NCBI GenBank assembly: GCA_016215105.1
Contig: JACRLJ010000037.1
Span: 77,554 to 116,046, forward strand
Length of the DNA stretch: 38,493 nt
Source: Candidatus Hydrogenedentota bacterium
GTDB taxonomy: Bacteria; Hydrogenedentota; Hydrogenedentia; Hydrogenedentales; SLHB01
Direction: 5' to 3'
The position numbers and the translations under genes were made by a program. Positions 23,392 to 31,958 of the stretch are shown here, in pieces. The notes under the pieces are model-generated. The model was not told where the DNA came from and made no database searches. It saw nothing but the letters and a program-made list of their open reading frames with translations. Position 1 is the stretch's first letter, and every line of letters begins with the position of its first letter.

Positions 23392-26019
23392 ATGGCCGAT
23401 GGTATTTCACGACGCGGGTTCTTGGGAGGATCGTTGGGTATGGGGCTGCTCATGACGAGTACGGCGATGGGCGCAGGCACGGGCGGCGCCGAATCCGGAG
23501 GGCGGCTTCTGCATCGCATCGATTGCACGCAGGACTACCCGCCTGAACGGTATTTCACCAATTGCAGCGCCGGGGTCGTCGAAAGCGGCGCGGGCCGTTA
23601 CCGGGAAGGCGGCCCCAAGGCCGCTGACCGATTCGGGTACCGTTTTTCCGTCGAGCGCGTCGGGAAACCCCACGTGGCGGTCATCCGTTATCCGGACGAC
23701 AAACGCCGCTACATGTGCGTCATGGACAGCACCACCTACGATCTCTCGACCGGCCTTTTCACGAATTGGGCGCAGCCGCTCAGCGGCGCCATGCACGAAC
23801 TGCGGCAGATCTTCTGGCCGCGCTGGCGCGATTGTAGCGTCGTGTTCATGTCCTGGGGCGAGGGGGAACCGGCCGCCGCGGCGTCGGTCGAGATTTGGGA
23901 GCTGGATGAGTTGGCGCCCTTGGCGCTGCCTGCAAAGGCGCCCAGCCCGCGGCGCGAACTCGGAATTCAATACGAGGACCCGTGCGGGACGGGCGAGGCC
24001 GAAGGCGCCATGAACCGCGAGCAATGGCTGGATCACCTTACGGAATACGCGCTCCACTCCGGTCAAGGCTTGCTGGTGTATCCCATGGTCTGGTACCACG
24101 GCCCGGCGTTTCCGTCGGAACGGGAACCCTCGGGCGCGTTGGACATGGCCGTGGCCCGGGATCGGAACCAATACCTCCGTTGGACGACTCACCCCGAGGA
24201 TTGGTATGCGCGGCTGCTCAAGCGGTTTGGCCAGAAAGGGCTGAAATACCGCGCTTCGCTCACGATGATGCGCTTGGGCAGTCTCATGCAGAAGATGAAT
24301 ACGGATATCGCCGCGATCAAGGGTGGCGCCGATACCATCAACAACATGAATTGGAACGACCACGTTCAGGGAAGCACGGGAGACTGGACCCCGCTGTACA
24401 ACGTCCGGAATTTCAACGAGATTGCGAAGCTGGTCAAGCAGCAAGGGCGCGTCGAGCCCTTCGGCAGCAAGCTGCCCCCGTTCGCGTACGGCGAGACGCC
24501 CGATCCGGCCAATCCCATGAGCCCGATATTCAATCCGCTGCACCCGGTGGTGCAAGAGGCGCTGACGGAATTTGTCCGGGAGATTGGCGCGCGGTACGCC
24601 AAGTATCCCGCCTTTGAAGGGGTCTCGTTCAACATGTACGCCTCGTGCATGCCGTGGTTCGGGTCGATCCGTTCCGGGTACGATGATCTCACGATAGGGC
24701 TGTTCGAGAAGGAGACCGGAATACACCTTCCGGTGGATGCAAAGGCCCCGGACCGCTTCTCGAAACGGTACGACTATCTCACGCGGGTGTGCCGCGCGGC
24801 GTGGGTGGACTGGCGCTGCCGGAAGGTCCGCGACCTCTTTGTGAAAATGAGTCAGGCGCTGGCGGCCGCGCGGCCCGATCTAGACGTTGTAATCACCCTT
24901 TGGGACGAGACCACGATACCGGGTGTCCTGGGCATGCCGCTGGGCGCGCACCAACTGTATGCCCGCCAGAGCAATGTGGATTTCTTTCGCGACGCGGGTA
25001 TCGACATGGCGCTGTACCGTGACGTGCCCGGTATTCGCGTGGACACGCCTATGGGAAATTCGCGGGACCGGGGCGGGCACGGCGCGCATTCGGCGGGAGG
25101 CGTCAACACGCCAATCGAAGAGGCCACGATGTACCGCGACTTCGACTACCTGGACCAGGAGTCGCTGGACGCGGCGCACGCGCACGCGAAGCCGGGGGCG
25201 TTCATCTTTAATTGCTGGGTCGAGGCGTGGGGTAAACACGTTTGGTCCTGGCCGGAACCGGGCGACCCGAATGCGCGTGAACTCGGGATGATGGACGGGA
25301 AACCCGCGGAAGGGCTCCTGCGCATCAACTCGGAGTATCCGAAGGACGGTTTCTGGTGGGATTCGCAGTTGCGGATCACACCCGGATTTCCGGGTGGCCC
25401 GCACTTCCTCGAGCCGTACGCTCACGCGGTGGCGGAGTTGGACGCGTGCCGGATCACGCGCGGTGGACTGTTCCTCGATAAGGCGCACACCGAAGCCATT
25501 CAACAGTTCGCGCGCGCCTACCGCGCGTTGCCCGGCGAGAAGTTCGAGACGGTCGGCGCGACGACGGACCCTGTGGCGGTGCGGACGTTGCAGCGCGATG
25601 GGGTGCGCTATCTCTACCTCGTGAACCGCGACTACTATCCCGTGAACGTCGAGGTGACATTCAACGCCGCCCCCAAAGAGGTCCAGGATCTTTCCACGGG
25701 CAAGAAGCAGACCGCGTCGGATAGGTGGGCGCTGACGCTGGGGCCCTACGAGTTGCGCTCGTACTCGCTGGAATCGAACGCCGCAGTCGCGGGGTTCACC
25801 ACCGCATCCTCACCGGATATTGTGGCGCAACTGACGAAGGACGCAGAGAGCGCCTTCAAAACTTTCGCCGACGTGCGCGCGCGCAGCCTAATGGTCCCGG
25901 GGCTCGACACCTTCGAGGCGCGTATGCGCGCAGCCCTAACGGAACGCCGCTGGGCGTGGCTGAGACGCGCGCTGACCAGCTACATCGTGCGCAAGTCACG
26001 GGAGCTCTCCGCGAAGTAG
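23392..26019 (+). CDS. Tat-exported TIM-barrel glycoside-hydrolase-like protein
   Basis: About 875 residues from ATG 23392. The N-terminus, ADGISRRGFLGGSLGMGLLM, is a twin-arginine signal (RR at 7-8), so the protein is exported folded. The central part (about 200-620) reads like a glycosidase TIM barrel: GLLVYPMVWYHGPAFPSE, ARYAKYPAFEGVSFNMYASC, LDVVITLWDETTIPG and FIFNCWVEAWGKHVW carry the aromatic and acidic residues expected in strand ends. A beta-sandwich-like segment follows (about 690-790, ending LTLGPYELRSYSLES), then a helical tail. I cannot assign a GH family; the substrate is unknown. The frame extends seven codons upstream to a GTG at 23371, and ATG 23380 is also possible; ribosome-binding signals are weak for all. 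It diverges from the MaoC gene. Confidence 0.75.
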   Translation: MADGISRRGFLGGSLGMGLLMTSTAMGAGTGGAESGGRLLHRIDCTQDYPPERYFTNCSAGVVESGAGRYREGGPKAADRFGYRFSVERVGKPHVAVIRYPDDKRRYMCVMDSTTYDLSTGLFTNWAQPLSGAMHELRQIFWPRWRDCSVVFMSWGEGEPAAAASVEIWELDELAPLALPAKAPSPRRELGIQYEDPCGTGEAEGAMNREQWLDHLTEYALHSGQGLLVYPMVWYHGPAFPSEREPSGALDMAVARDRNQYLRWTTHPEDWYARLLKRFGQKGLKYRASLTMMRLGSLMQKMNTDIAAIKGGADTINNMNWNDHVQGSTGDWTPLYNVRNFNEIAKLVKQQGRVEPFGSKLPPFAYGETPDPANPMSPIFNPLHPVVQEALTEFVREIGARYAKYPAFEGVSFNMYASCMPWFGSIRSGYDDLTIGLFEKETGIHLPVDAKAPDRFSKRYDYLTRVCRAAWVDWRCRKVRDLFVKMSQALAAARPDLDVVITLWDETTIPGVLGMPLGAHQLYARQSNVDFFRDAGIDMALYRDVPGIRVDTPMGNSRDRGGHGAHSAGGVNTPIEEATMYRDFDYLDQESLDAAHAHAKPGAFIFNCWVEAWGKHVWSWPEPGDPNARELGMMDGKPAEGLLRINSEYPKDGFWWDSQLRITPGFPGGPHFLEPYAHAVAELDACRITRGGLFLDKAHTEAIQQFARAYRALPGEKFETVGATTDPVAVRTLQRDGVRYLYLVNRDYYPVNVEVTFNAAPKEVQDLSTGKKQTASDRWALTLGPYELRSYSLESNAAVAGFTTASSPDIVAQLTKDAESAFKTFADVRARSLMVPGLDTFEARMRAALTERRWAWLRRALTSYIVRKSRELSAK

Positions 26020-26039
26020 GCGCGCCGTCCCGCCGCGCC
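26019..26039. repeat. REP-like palindrome, GTAG foot, TCC loop
   Basis: GTAG precedes stem GGCGCG/CGCGCC, extended by CG/CG across a mismatch, with loop TCC. It begins within the last codons of the Tat-exported protein gene. Confidence 0.72.
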
Positions 26040-26056
26040 ATCGGGGCGAGTTAGCT

Positions 26057-26172
26057 GCCGAGTAGTCCGGCTTTTCCAAAGCCGGATCCGGATAGCGACA
26101 ACGTGGGCGTGGCATATCAGTTTGCGGCGTCGAGAGGGGAAATCCGGCTTTGGAAAAGCCGGACTACCCGGC
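26057..26172. repeat. REPIN-like inverted doublet (GTAGTCCGG ... CCGGACTAC)
   Basis: 26066-26086 (TCCGGCTTT-TCC-AAAGCCGGA after GTAG) faces 26143-26163 (TCCGGCTTT-GGA-AAAGCCGGA before CTAC). The stems are identical and the loops are reverse complements. Same family as 9231-9355. Confidence 0.82.
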
Positions 26173-26201
26173 CGAAGCGCATTGACCCGTTGACATTTCT
26201 C

Positions 26202-26224
26202 ATTCCCAAGTACAATTTGGGAAC
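26202..26224. repeat. TTCCCAAGT palindrome, ACA loop
   Basis: ATTCCCAAGT/ATTTGGGAAC with loop ACA; nearly the same as 13305-13327. Confidence 0.72.
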
Positions 26225-26261
26225 GAGATCAACGTCCAACCCAACGACGTTGCCCATAGTA

Positions 26262-26282
26262 GACGCGGCGGCTCGCCGCGTC
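26262..26282. repeat. Perfect 9-bp REP-like palindrome, GTAG foot, GCT loop
   Basis: GTAG overlaps the first stem base; GACGCGGCG/CGCCGCGTC around GCT. Confidence 0.78.
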
Positions 26283-26374
26283 GCCTGGGCGTAGCCACCT
26301 GGCGCTGCATGTTGGCTATGGTAGGCGAGTTCACATCGGGTAGGGCGGTCTTGCTAAGACTTCTGTTTCTTGCA

Positions 26375-26403
26375 TTGAACTGGAACCAATCCTTGCGCAC
26401 AAT
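26375..26403 (+). promoter_or_regulatory. Probable promoter of the NAD(P)-binding protein gene
   Basis: TTGAAC (26375-26380), a 17-base spacer and CACAAT (26398-26403), 32 bases before the start codon. Reasonable but not consensus. Confidence 0.4.
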
Positions 26404-26435
26404 AGTGTCTGCTGTTCATAGAAAGGGGTGTAACC

Positions 26436-27374
26436 ATGACTCAAGAACTCCACGTAGTAACTGGCGCCTTCGGGTACACCGGCAAATACATCACGCGGCG
26501 CCTGCTCGCCGCCGGTGTGCGCGTCCGCACACTCACGAACTCGGTCCAACGCGAAAACCCCTTCCAGGGGAAGGTCGAGGCGCATCCGTTCAATTTCAAC
26601 GACCCGCCGAAGCTGGTCGAATCTTTGCGCGGCGCGTCGGTGCTGTACAACACGTATTGGGTGCGCTTTAACCACGCCGATTTCAAACACGCCACTGCGG
26701 TCGAGAACACACTGACCCTGTTCCGCGCCGCGAAAGAGGCGGGTGTGCGCCGCGTGGTTCACGTCAGCATCACCAACCCTTCCGAAGATTCGCCGCTCGA
26801 ATACTTCAAAGGCAAGGCGGCGCTTGAACGCGCCTTGAAAGAGTCGGGGTTGGCCTACGCCATACTCCGGCCCACGGTCATCTTCGGCGAAGAGGACATC
26901 CTCATCAACAACATCGCGTGGACCCTGCGGCGCTTTCCCGTGTTTGGCGTGTTTGGCGACGGGCAGTACCGCCTGCAACCGATGTACGTGGACGACATGG
27001 CGAAGCTGGCCGTCGAGCAGGGGCAACGCCAGGAGAACGCCGTCATCGACGCCATAGGTCCGGAGACCTTTACCTACCGCGACTTGGTACGCCAGATTGG
27101 CGGCATCATCGGCAAGCCGCGTCCTATCATTTCGATCCCGCCCGCGATAGGGTACGTCATTGGCGCCGTGCTCGGCGCGTTCGTCGGCGACGTGATGATC
27201 ACGCGCGAAGAAATCGAGGGCCTCATGGCGGACCTGCTCTACACCCAGTCGCCGCCCGCAGGCGAGACCAAGCTGACGGACTGGACGCACGAACACGCGG
27301 CGGAACTCGGGCAGAAATATGCCAGCGAACTGGCGCGCCGCCGGGACCGAAAGACCGCGTACGAGCGGCTGTGA
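26436..27374 (+). CDS. NAD(P)-binding atypical SDR (NmrA/NDUFA9-like)
   Basis: 312 residues. VTGAFGYTGKYITRRLL at residues 8-24 is the glycine-rich NAD(P)-binding loop of atypical short-chain dehydrogenases. VVHVSITNPSEDSPLEYFKGKAALE contains a Y-x3-K-like pair, and ILRPTVIFGEEDI is the usual downstream segment. The group includes NmrA-type sensors, NDUFA9-like chaperones and epimerases; activity cannot be decided. The C-terminal part (about 225-255) has a hydrophobic IPPAIGYVIGAVLGAFVGDVM segment that may contact the membrane. The start ATG follows GAAAGGGG at seven bases. A small membrane protein gene follows about 100 bases downstream on the same strand. Confidence 0.87.
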   Translation: MTQELHVVTGAFGYTGKYITRRLLAAGVRVRTLTNSVQRENPFQGKVEAHPFNFNDPPKLVESLRGASVLYNTYWVRFNHADFKHATAVENTLTLFRAAKEAGVRRVVHVSITNPSEDSPLEYFKGKAALERALKESGLAYAILRPTVIFGEEDILINNIAWTLRRFPVFGVFGDGQYRLQPMYVDDMAKLAVEQGQRQENAVIDAIGPETFTYRDLVRQIGGIIGKPRPIISIPPAIGYVIGAVLGAFVGDVMITREEIEGLMADLLYTQSPPAGETKLTDWTHEHAAELGQKYASELARRRDRKTAYERL

Positions 27375-27474
27375 GGACGGCTAGTGGGGGATTGACTGGG
27401 AATCGTCCGCACGATTTATCGCACAAGGGAATGCTACCATGGAGTAGGCGGGAAAACGCAGAAAGGACCAGACA

Positions 27475-27666
27475 ATGAAAGCATACGGGATATTCATGAT
27501 CATTTGCGGAGTTGTCATCATCGCCTGCATGATCCAGGAACTCGTGACCGATTCGGTCAAGGCGCCTACGCTGTTGTTTGTAGGCCCATTGTCCCTCGCA
27601 GGCGGAATCTATGCTGTGATTCGTGCGTCGCGAAAAGGGGTTTCCGGAAAGCGGAGTGAGGACTAG
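27475..27666 (+). CDS. Small two-helix membrane protein
   Basis: 63 residues. Two hydrophobic stretches (about 4-22 and 31-49) are separated by a short polar loop, and the tail is basic then acidic (IRASRKGVSGKRSED). AAAGGA lies upstream of the ATG at workable spacing. No family recognised. Coding status is supported by the ribosome-binding site and clear hydrophobic pattern, not by homology. Confidence 0.5.
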   Translation: MKAYGIFMIICGVVIIACMIQELVTDSVKAPTLLFVGPLSLAGGIYAVIRASRKGVSGKRSED

Positions 27667-28040
27667 CGACGCAACCAAGCCATCGATCGAAACGGGGCCG
27701 AAGTGCGCTCGATTGTTCTGGCCACGTCTCGGAAGCGGGGTGTTCGGTATGCACGGGGTTAATTCTTCGTCCGCCGTGGCCGACGAAAAATGACACGATG
27801 CGCGGGCCTTGTTGGAAGAACAATCGCCGTTCCATTTGTGCGCTGCGGTTGCGGTGATGGGAGGGCGGGTGTCCCCACCCGCCGTGGGTTACGGCATGGT
27901 CTACACGTGTTGTGTGATCGTGGCGAGAGCGAGACGTTTTGGAGCTAGACCGGCGAATGGGGACATTCGCCCTCCCGAGTTTGCGCCTCGCAGATACCAC
28001 TAGAGTTACTCATCGTGTACGTGCGACGGAAGGGGAGCTT
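27667..28040. other. 374-bp gap with a REPIN-like doublet
   Basis: No gene. The inverted doublet at 27859-27977 is the only clear structure. The first ~190 bases show nothing I can name. Confidence 0.6.
27859..27977. repeat. Inverted doublet of GGGAGGGCG-type palindromes
   Basis: 27864-27883 (GGCGGGTG-TCCC-CACCCGCC after GGGAG) faces 27952-27971 (GGCGAATG-GGGA-CATTCGCC before CTCCC). The flanks are inverted copies while the two stems differ at several positions, each difference compensated. Confidence 0.8.
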
Positions 28041-29267
28041 ATGACAGCGGGAAATGAACTGGAACCCGAAATCGATAACAGTGCATCGAAGCAGAGCGTC
28101 CGGCCACCAAAGCCCCGTTCAAGAATCGGGGCTATTCTCGGGTTGCTGTTGGTTGTATACTTCGTGGCGGTTTGGCGAACCGGCCACTGGAACCCGCTAT
28201 CCTCCAGTTCAAACTTGGCGCTATCGTTTGACGGTGACACTCAAGGACTGAAAGCCACCCAAATTGTCCCGACCCTCGACACGCCTATCGAGAAGGGCAA
28301 GAACGTGATCTGGTGCGCGACGTTTGCGGCGGGTTGGAAACAGTTGCAGCAAAAGGTGACGAACGGTCCGGTCAATCTGACCGACGCGGCCGAGGTGTGC
28401 GCGCGGTTGAACGCCGCGCCTGACCCGGCGCCGACAATGCCTCCTGAAGCCTTCTACGCCAACGCGGGGACGACCGACAAGGGGATCATTCAGACGATTC
28501 ACCACGATATGAGGTCTAAGTTTCCCAAGCATATCCCGCCTGCGTTTGAAGGGGTCCCGGGTGGGGGCTTTGTGCTCTATTCGTACATTGAGGCGCGTGT
28601 CCCGTTTACCTTGAAGTACAGCAACAATCCTGCCCCGTTGGAATTCACCGGTAGCGATGGCGAAAAGACTGCGATTCGGTCATTCGGATTTGGGAGCCCG
28701 GACTATAAGAAGCATCGCCTCAAAGAGCAACCGTGTGTCCTTGTTGTGCGTGCGCAAGATCCGCCTCCAAAGCCGCCGGAACGCGCCAAGCTTGTTTCGT
28801 ACGCGGTTGATCTTTGCCGCGATTCGCGACCCTATCAAATTGTGGTGGCTCGTGTGGAGCGGAAACCAAGTCTTGCGGCAACCCTTGATTCACTTGACGA
28901 GGAGATTAAAGCGTTCGAAACCAAGGGTGGGGTAGAATCGCTTTCGGAAGGTATTCTGCGCGTTCCGGACATGTTTTGGGGTCTATCGCATCACTATCGG
29001 GAATTGGAGGAACGTCGAATCGTGAATCCGGAAATGCAAGGGCAATCCGTTGACATTGCTCTTCAGGACATCCAGTTCCGGCTGGACAGAAGCGGCGCCG
29101 ACGTAGCATCGGAGTCCGAGTCCACTCCTGTCAGCGCGGTGTATGAACACGAAAGCAATTACGTGTTCGATGGTCCGTTCCTGCTGTACATCAAGAAGCG
29201 CGGCGATGCTACGCCGTTCTTTGTGATGTGGATTGACAACGCGGAACTGTTGCAGAGGTGGGGATAG
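28041..29267 (+). CDS. Membrane-anchored protein of an unnamed 'IWCATF' family, copy 1
   Basis: 408 residues. A basic cytoplasmic N-terminus is followed by one membrane helix (about 29-45), and the rest should lie outside the membrane. VIWCATFAAGWKQL (about 89-102), VNLTDAAEVCARLN, LQDIQFRLDRSGAD and the ending FDGPFLLYIKKRGDATPFFVMWIDNAELL recall a family of hypothetical proteins found in several bacterial phyla; the ending faintly resembles the serpin C-terminus. I know of no established function. The start is ATG 28041 with AAGGGGAG upstream; the frame is open earlier without support. A second, N-terminally truncated copy lies at 30536-31615. The stretch from the end of the membrane helix to about residue 155 is almost identical in the two copies, while the middle has diverged strongly. 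Confidence 0.72.
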   Translation: MTAGNELEPEIDNSASKQSVRPPKPRSRIGAILGLLLVVYFVAVWRTGHWNPLSSSSNLALSFDGDTQGLKATQIVPTLDTPIEKGKNVIWCATFAAGWKQLQQKVTNGPVNLTDAAEVCARLNAAPDPAPTMPPEAFYANAGTTDKGIIQTIHHDMRSKFPKHIPPAFEGVPGGGFVLYSYIEARVPFTLKYSNNPAPLEFTGSDGEKTAIRSFGFGSPDYKKHRLKEQPCVLVVRAQDPPPKPPERAKLVSYAVDLCRDSRPYQIVVARVERKPSLAATLDSLDEEIKAFETKGGVESLSEGILRVPDMFWGLSHHYRELEERRIVNPEMQGQSVDIALQDIQFRLDRSGADVASESESTPVSAVYEHESNYVFDGPFLLYIKKRGDATPFFVMWIDNAELLQRWG

Positions 29268-29360
29268 TTTGACAGCCACGATCAAGCTTCGGCGTACAGA
29301 GCCTGCGATGAAAGTCCTTACTCGTCCGCACATATGACCCTCGCAAATAGACTTGCCTCG

Positions 29361-29476
29361 CGTGTCATTCTGAGCGCAAGTGAAGAATCTGCCCCGTGTA
29401 TGCCGCAAGCTCTGACGTTTGGTTGGAGCCGTGAAACGTTGGTAGTAGATTCTTCGCTTGCGCTCAGAATGACATG
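29361..29476. repeat. Inverted repeat, 30-bp arms (GTCATTCTGAGCG type)
   Basis: 29361-29390 and 29447-29476 are inverted copies matching at 28 of 30 positions, with a 56-base spacer. The core GTCATTCT ... AGAATGAC also forms the hairpin at 34625-34661. Confidence 0.85.
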
Positions 29477-29544
29477 ATAGGCGCGGTCCTATTGGCTAGG
29501 ACGATCGTCTCGGCGCCTGGATGCGGCGCCAGACAAGACGGGAG

Positions 29545-29564
29545 GGCGGATGTCCTCATCCGCC
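29545..29564. repeat. Extragenic palindrome, TCCT loop
   Basis: GGCGGATG-TCCT-CATCCGCC, preceded by GGGAG; same flank and loop as 1647-1666. Confidence 0.8.
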
Positions 29565-29756
29565 GCTGCTCGTATCACGGACCTGCATTTTGCCCTCCCT
29601 TGAAAGACGAATTTGCTTGCATACTGGACTTCAGCGCACCGCTGGTGTAGCATTCCCCGACGAATTAACAGCTTGGATACGCAAGTGTAGGCGTCGGCGC
29701 CAACCTGCCCGAACCGCGCTCGCTTCTTCTTCAAACTCCCAGGGAATGCATCAATC

Positions 29757-30419
29757 ATGCGCTTTTTGAGACCGGCCCTTCTTGTCTTCGACCTGGACGG
29801 AACGTTGGTGGATACGTTTGGCGACATCGCCCGCGCCGCCAATTATGGCTTGGAGCAGATTGGCCGTCCGGCCGTCAGCGTCGAGACCATCATCCCGTTC
29901 GTGGGCCGCGGCGGACGCAATCTCATCATTCAATGCGTGAACGATCCCACGGCGTCCGAGACCGAGATAGACGCCGCCTTTGCCGCGTGGAAAACGTACT
30001 ATGCGGACCACCTGATCGACTTGTCGCGTCCCTATCCCGGCGCGGAAGATGCGCTCGGTGCGTTGCGCCGGCGTGGAATCCGGCTTGCCGTGCTTTCCAA
30101 CAAGTGGCACGAGCTCACCCGAGGCATCCTCACGGGATTAGGACTCAGCCCCTTGCTCGACGCCGTGCAAGGCCAGGCGCCTGACAAGCCTATGAAACCC
30201 GACCCCACGCTGCTCTTCGATATGATGCGGCAATTCGATGCTGTGCCCGAAACGACCTGGATGGTCGGCGACGGCGATGCCGACATCGTGCTGGCGCAAA
30301 ACGCCGGCATACTTTCCATCGGCGTCAGTTGGGGCGTCCATCCCGCAGCCGGCCTCAAAGCGCTCGGCGCGGACGTGATTATTGAGTCGTTGAACGAACT
30401 GCCGGATCTATTTGACTAG
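29757..30419 (+). CDS. HAD-superfamily phosphatase (phosphoglycolate phosphatase-like)
   Basis: 220 residues with all HAD motifs: the nucleophile FDLDGTLVDT (Asp12 and Asp14), motif II LAVLSNK, the motif III Lys in KPMKPDP and motif IV MVGDGDADIVLA. The helical cap between motifs I and II fits subfamily IA, to which phosphoglycolate phosphatase (Gph), pyrophosphatases and sugar phosphatases belong; exact substrate unknown. The start is ATG 29757, with AGGGA about eleven bases upstream, a weak site. The gene is wedged between two copies of a duplicated gene family, with palindromes on both sides. Confidence 0.9.
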   Translation: MRFLRPALLVFDLDGTLVDTFGDIARAANYGLEQIGRPAVSVETIIPFVGRGGRNLIIQCVNDPTASETEIDAAFAAWKTYYADHLIDLSRPYPGAEDALGALRRRGIRLAVLSNKWHELTRGILTGLGLSPLLDAVQGQAPDKPMKPDPTLLFDMMRQFDAVPETTWMVGDGDADIVLAQNAGILSIGVSWGVHPAAGLKALGADVIIESLNELPDLFD

Positions 30420-30489
30420 CGCCGAACGATCCTATCCCCGGTTCGGTTCGTCCCAATAGTGGGCAACGCCCCAAACCCGCTTTTCTTTG

Positions 30490-30519
30490 CTTCTTTCTTT
30501 TCCCGCGAAAAGAAAGAAG
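30490..30519. repeat. Perfect 13-bp palindrome at the duplication edge
   Basis: CTTCTTTCTTTTC/GAAAAGAAAGAAG with loop CCGC. It lies 17 bases before the point where similarity between the two 'IWCATF' genes begins. Confidence 0.85.
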
Positions 30520-30535
30520 TATCTTTAACATCTGA

Positions 30536-31615
30536 TGGAATCCGCTATCCTCCAGTTCGAATTTGACGCTGTCGTTTGACGGCGACTCCCAGGGGTTGAA
30601 GGCCACTCAGATTGTTCCGACCTTGGACACTCCCATCGAAAAAGGTAAGAACGTCATCTGGTGCGCGACGTTTGCGGCGGGTTGGAAACAGTTGCAGCAA
30701 AAGGTGACGAACGGTCCCGTGAATCTTACGGATGCCGCCGAGGTGTGCGCGCGGTTGAACGCCGCGCCTGACCCGGCCCCGACGATGCCTCCCGAAGCCT
30801 TCTACGCCAACGCAGGCACGGCCGACAAGGGAATCGTTGAGGCTATTCAACAAGACATGAGAAAGCAGTTTCCGGACCATCGCTTGCGTCCCTTTGACGG
30901 AATCCTGCCCGGGTCTTTTGTTTTGTACTCCTATCTTCGTGTACGAGTTCCATTCAAGGTTCCCTACTTTGACAACCGTGAGCCGCTGGTGTTTACGGAC
31001 AGCAGTGGCGTTGCCACGGAGGTACGGTCGTTTGGTCTGCGCAAAGAGGATGGTGACCGGTATGGAAGTCTCCGGCGCCAAGCGAGGTACATTATGGAGA
31101 AGTGGGGCGAAGGCATAGTTAAGGGTCATCCACAAAGAGTGCGCGAGGAATTCGCGATTGACCTCTGCGCTGATTCTTCACCGTGCCAAATCGTGGTGGC
31201 CCGAGTGCCATTGGCAGAAACGCTGGCCGCCATCGTCGATGGTCTGGACCGCAGTATCGCGGCCGCCCCGCGGACGGAGTCCGGACACGGGTTGGGGGGA
31301 AATGACATTCTGCTCGTGCCAGACATGTTCTGGAAGTTTGAACATCACTTTCGTGAGTTGGAGAATCGCGCGCTCGAGAACCAGGAACTCAGCGGCCAAT
31401 CCGTTAGCGTAGCCCTTCAGGATATTCAATTCCGGCTCGATAAGAGTGGCGCCGAACTCTGGTCGGAGTCGCAATCGCATTGGGCGAGCGCGCCGGCAGT
31501 CGACCCCATCCTCGACGGCCCGTTCCTGCTGTACATCAAGAAGCGCGGTGAGGCTATGCCGTTCTTCGTGATGTGGATTGACAATGCGGAATTGCTGCAG
31601 CGGTGGGGGAGTTGA
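30536..31615 (+). pseudogene. 'IWCATF' family, copy 2, lacking the N-terminal anchor
   Basis: Similarity to copy 1 starts in frame at a TGG codon at 30536 (WNPLSSSSNL in copy 1) and continues to the stop, so the cytoplasmic tail and membrane helix are gone. The first in-frame start codon is TTG 30563, with no ribosome-binding site; ATG 30535 is out of frame and closes quickly. The remaining ~350 residues are open and keep the family ending FLLYIKKRGEAMPFFVMWIDNAELL. The first ~100 residues are nearly identical to copy 1 while the centre has many replacements and a different insert (residues about 160-195). Either a 5'-truncated pseudogene or a gene now made without an anchor; the lack of decay in the frame argues for recent truncation or continued use. 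Confidence 0.65.
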
Positions 31616-31621
31616 ACGTAG

Positions 31622-31640
31622 AAGCGGCGTCCCGCCGCTT
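31622..31640. repeat. REP-like palindrome, GTAG foot, TCC loop
   Basis: GTAG(A) then AAGCGGCG-TCC-CGCCGCTT, matching the unit at 10721-10740 apart from one loop base. It starts about six bases after the preceding stop. Confidence 0.78.
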
Positions 31641-31958
31641 TCGAGGCGCCCACGCCTTGTGGAAAAGCGCACGCGAACAGATGTGCCTGCGTTCATGGTT
31701 GGGTGTGCGAACTCAACTGCCAAATACCCCGGACCTCTCGTTCCGCGAAATACCTGCCACGACGCCCGAGCTTCCCAGACTCAAGACCCACCTGTCGCCC
31801 CTTGTCTCGCGAATGTCCTTTCCTGCTTCGGCTCCTTTCCCGAATACGTCCGGTGGGTCCGAATCGACCTATTCCAGTGCCGTAAAGCAGGCCAACACCC
31901 GAAACAACTCACCCTCATACATAGGGGAAGTTGATGGCGCCGGCCAATGCGCTCAGAC

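Larger units (their letters stand above)
26020..26435. other. 416-bp gap packed with palindromes
   Basis: It holds five or six hairpins (26019, 26066, 26143, 26202, 26262, and a weak one at 26347) and then a probable promoter for the NAD(P)-binding protein gene. No gene seen. Confidence 0.7.
29268..29756. other. 489-bp gap with a long inverted repeat and one palindrome
   Basis: No gene. It contains the 30-bp-arm inverted repeat (29361-29476), a GTCCTA/TAGGAC stem at 29487-29503 and a TCCT-loop palindrome (29545-29564). Nothing recognised from 29565 to the next gene. Confidence 0.6.

Noticed and set aside
28041-29267. Serpin call for the 'IWCATF' protein
   Set aside because: The C-terminal PFLLYIKK...FFVMWIDN resembles the serpin end, but the reactive-centre loop and other serpin signatures were not found, so only an unnamed family is claimed.
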